Shown here: piece by piece, positions 39,071-40,066 of the stretch | How the letters are laid out: every line of letters starts with the position of its first letter | Numbering within the stretch: the first letter of the stretch is position 1 | DNA from: DATGLG01 sp035294245 | GTDB lineage: Bacteria > Pseudomonadota > Alphaproteobacteria > JACZXZ01 | Direction: 5' to 3' | NCBI GenBank assembly: GCA_035294245.1 | Contig: DATGLG010000013.1 | Location: 1 to 40,066 of the forward strand | Length of the DNA: 40,066 nucleotides | Notes under the pieces: model-generated | The model's input: the letters and a program-made list of their open reading frames with translations, nothing else | What the model was told of the DNA's origin: nothing | Databases searched by the model: none | Made by a program: the position numbers and the translations under genes

Positions 39071-40066
39071 ATGACCAACATTCAGCGTCGGAGGCTGCTG
39101 ACGACTGCGTTCAGCGCGGGCCTCCTTGTTACCGCGGCCTCGCTCGGAACGCTCGCGCCGGCGCAGGCGGAAGAGAAGATGGTGATCATCGGCATCGAGC
39201 TGCCGCTGACGGGGGCGGATGCGGAATCGGCGACCCGCATCAAATACGGCGCCCAGATGGCCATCGAGGAGGCGAACGCCAAGGGTGGGGTGGCCGGCTA
39301 CAAGATCGGCATGACGGTGCTCGATAGCGGCACCGCCACCGCCGGCCAATACGATCCGGCCCAGGCGGCCACCAACGCCAAGAAGTTCGCCTCGGATCCC
39401 AAGGTCGTCGGCATCATCGGGCCCGAGATGAGCGGCGAGGGCAAGGCGATGTCGCCGATCCTCTCGGCGGCCGATCTCGCCACCATCACGCCGTCCTCGA
39501 CGAACCCAGACATCACCGACCCGAAATTCGCCGGCCAGTACCGGCCCCAGGGCAAGGCGGTCTATTTCCGCACGGTGACGACGGATGCCTTCCAAGGCCC
39601 CAACATGGCCAACTTCATGAAGGACAAGCTCCATGTGAAGTCGGTCTACATCCTCGACGATTCGGGGGCCTACGGCGTCGGCATCGCCAACGCCTTCGAG
39701 GCGCAGGCGAAGAAGATCGGCATCAAGGTGCTGGGCCACGACCAGCTCAACCCCAAGGAGGCCGACTACACGACGATCCTCACCAAGATCAAGGGCCTCA
39801 ATCCCGACGCCCTCTATTACGGCGGCGTGGCCCAGGCCGGCGTCAAGGTGATGAAGCAGTCCTATGACGTCATCCCGAAGGTGATCAAGGCCGGCGGCGA
39901 CGGACTCGTCGGTCCCGATCTGCTCAAGGGCGGCGGCTTCCCGGCGGTAGAGGGGTGGTATGCGACGATCGCCTCGCCGCACGTGACGGAGGACCCGGCG
40001 GTTCAGGACTGGGTGAAGCGCTACACCAAGCGCTTCGGCACGCAGCCGGACGACTATGCGGTGACG
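39071..40066 (+). CDS. Branched-chain amino acid-type ABC substrate-binding protein (Leu/Ile/Val-like; cut by window end)
   Basis: 332 residues are visible before the window ends in frame; the C-terminal part (expected total about 370-400) is missing. GGGAGG precedes the ATG. A signal peptide spans residues 1-33 (RRRLLTTAFSAGLLVTAA, then PAQAEEK). The mature start VIIGIELPLTGADAESATRIKYGAQMAIEEAN and the segments VVGIIGPEMSGEGKAMSPIL, TPSSTNPDITDP and DALYYGGVAQAG are typical of the LivJ/periplasmic-binding type I fold. The ligand may be an amino acid, amide or aromatic acid. The permease and ATPase genes are expected just beyond the window. Confidence 0.9.
   Translation, partial: MTNIQRRRLLTTAFSAGLLVTAASLGTLAPAQAEEKMVIIGIELPLTGADAESATRIKYGAQMAIEEANAKGGVAGYKIGMTVLDSGTATAGQYDPAQAATNAKKFASDPKVVGIIGPEMSGEGKAMSPILSAADLATITPSSTNPDITDPKFAGQYRPQGKAVYFRTVTTDAFQGPNMANFMKDKLHVKSVYILDDSGAYGVGIANAFEAQAKKIGIKVLGHDQLNPKEADYTTILTKIKGLNPDALYYGGVAQAGVKVMKQSYDVIPKVIKAGGDGLVGPDLLKGGGFPAVEGWYATIASPHVTEDPAVQDWVKRYTKRFGTQPDDYAVT

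Noticed and set aside
38948..39982. 344-residue open frame on the minus strand
   Set aside because: It is the shadow of the branched-chain amino acid-type binding protein, which has a signal peptide, a ribosome site and family motifs.

Overview
The window is about 40 kb of dense, GC-rich chromosomal DNA with strong G/C preference at third codon positions. Gene content points to a free-living, soil- or water-type Alphaproteobacterium, possibly Hyphomicrobiales or Rhodospirillales: a class II copper nitrite reductase, several ABC importers with periplasmic binding proteins, a patatin with a long C-terminal extension, an HpnL-like membrane protein, SCO/PCuAC copper chaperones and a tRNA-Arg(CCU). 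The taxon is inferred; no rRNA or other marker is present. I see no insertion sequence, integrase, prophage or CRISPR array.

Layout. 1-153 is the tail of an unrecognised gene. 477-3093 (minus) holds a Rieske/FAD reductase and a LysR regulator. Divergent from LysR, 3255-14320 (plus) is a roughly 11-kb run of eleven genes with very short gaps or stop/start overlaps: amidohydrolase, YdjA-like nitroreductase, a complete polyamine-type ABC importer, a NodB-type deacetylase/amidohydrolase, a UbiD-family decarboxylase and a complete NMT1/TauABC-type importer. It reads as an uptake-and-breakdown pathway for one or a few unidentified organic compounds. A nirK gene with its own Crp/Fnr-like box follows (14391-15573).

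15.6-23.4 kb holds mostly separate single genes: a GNAT acetyltransferase, pcm, a minus-strand pair (FAH-family protein, then ketopantoate-reductase-like protein) with a palindromic operator candidate, a metallo-beta-lactamase-fold protein, patatin, a solitary pstS with a possible Pho box, and a tandem universal stress protein.

23.4-29.7 kb (minus) is the most unusual block. Read in transcription order it is DUF2946-like protein, SCO1/SenC, PCuAC, two tandem paralogous ferritin-like proteins with a complete di-iron ligand set, an HpnL-like membrane protein and a TPR-glycosyltransferase. The gap between PCuAC and the first ferritin-like gene is only 8 bp, which ties these uncharacterised putative di-iron proteins to copper delivery.

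29.8-34.5 kb has 2-dehydro-3-deoxygalactonokinase divergent from a class II HpcH/HpaI aldolase, then a glycosyltransferase and a CBS-DegT aminotransferase fusion. 34.7-38.7 kb has an orphan OmpR-type response regulator, a NIPSNAP protein, a lipocalin-like hypothetical, a VapBC toxin-antitoxin pair with operator-like repeats, and an acidic hypothetical. A tRNA-Arg(CCU) on the minus strand and the start of a branched-chain amino acid-type binding protein, cut by the window edge, close the window.
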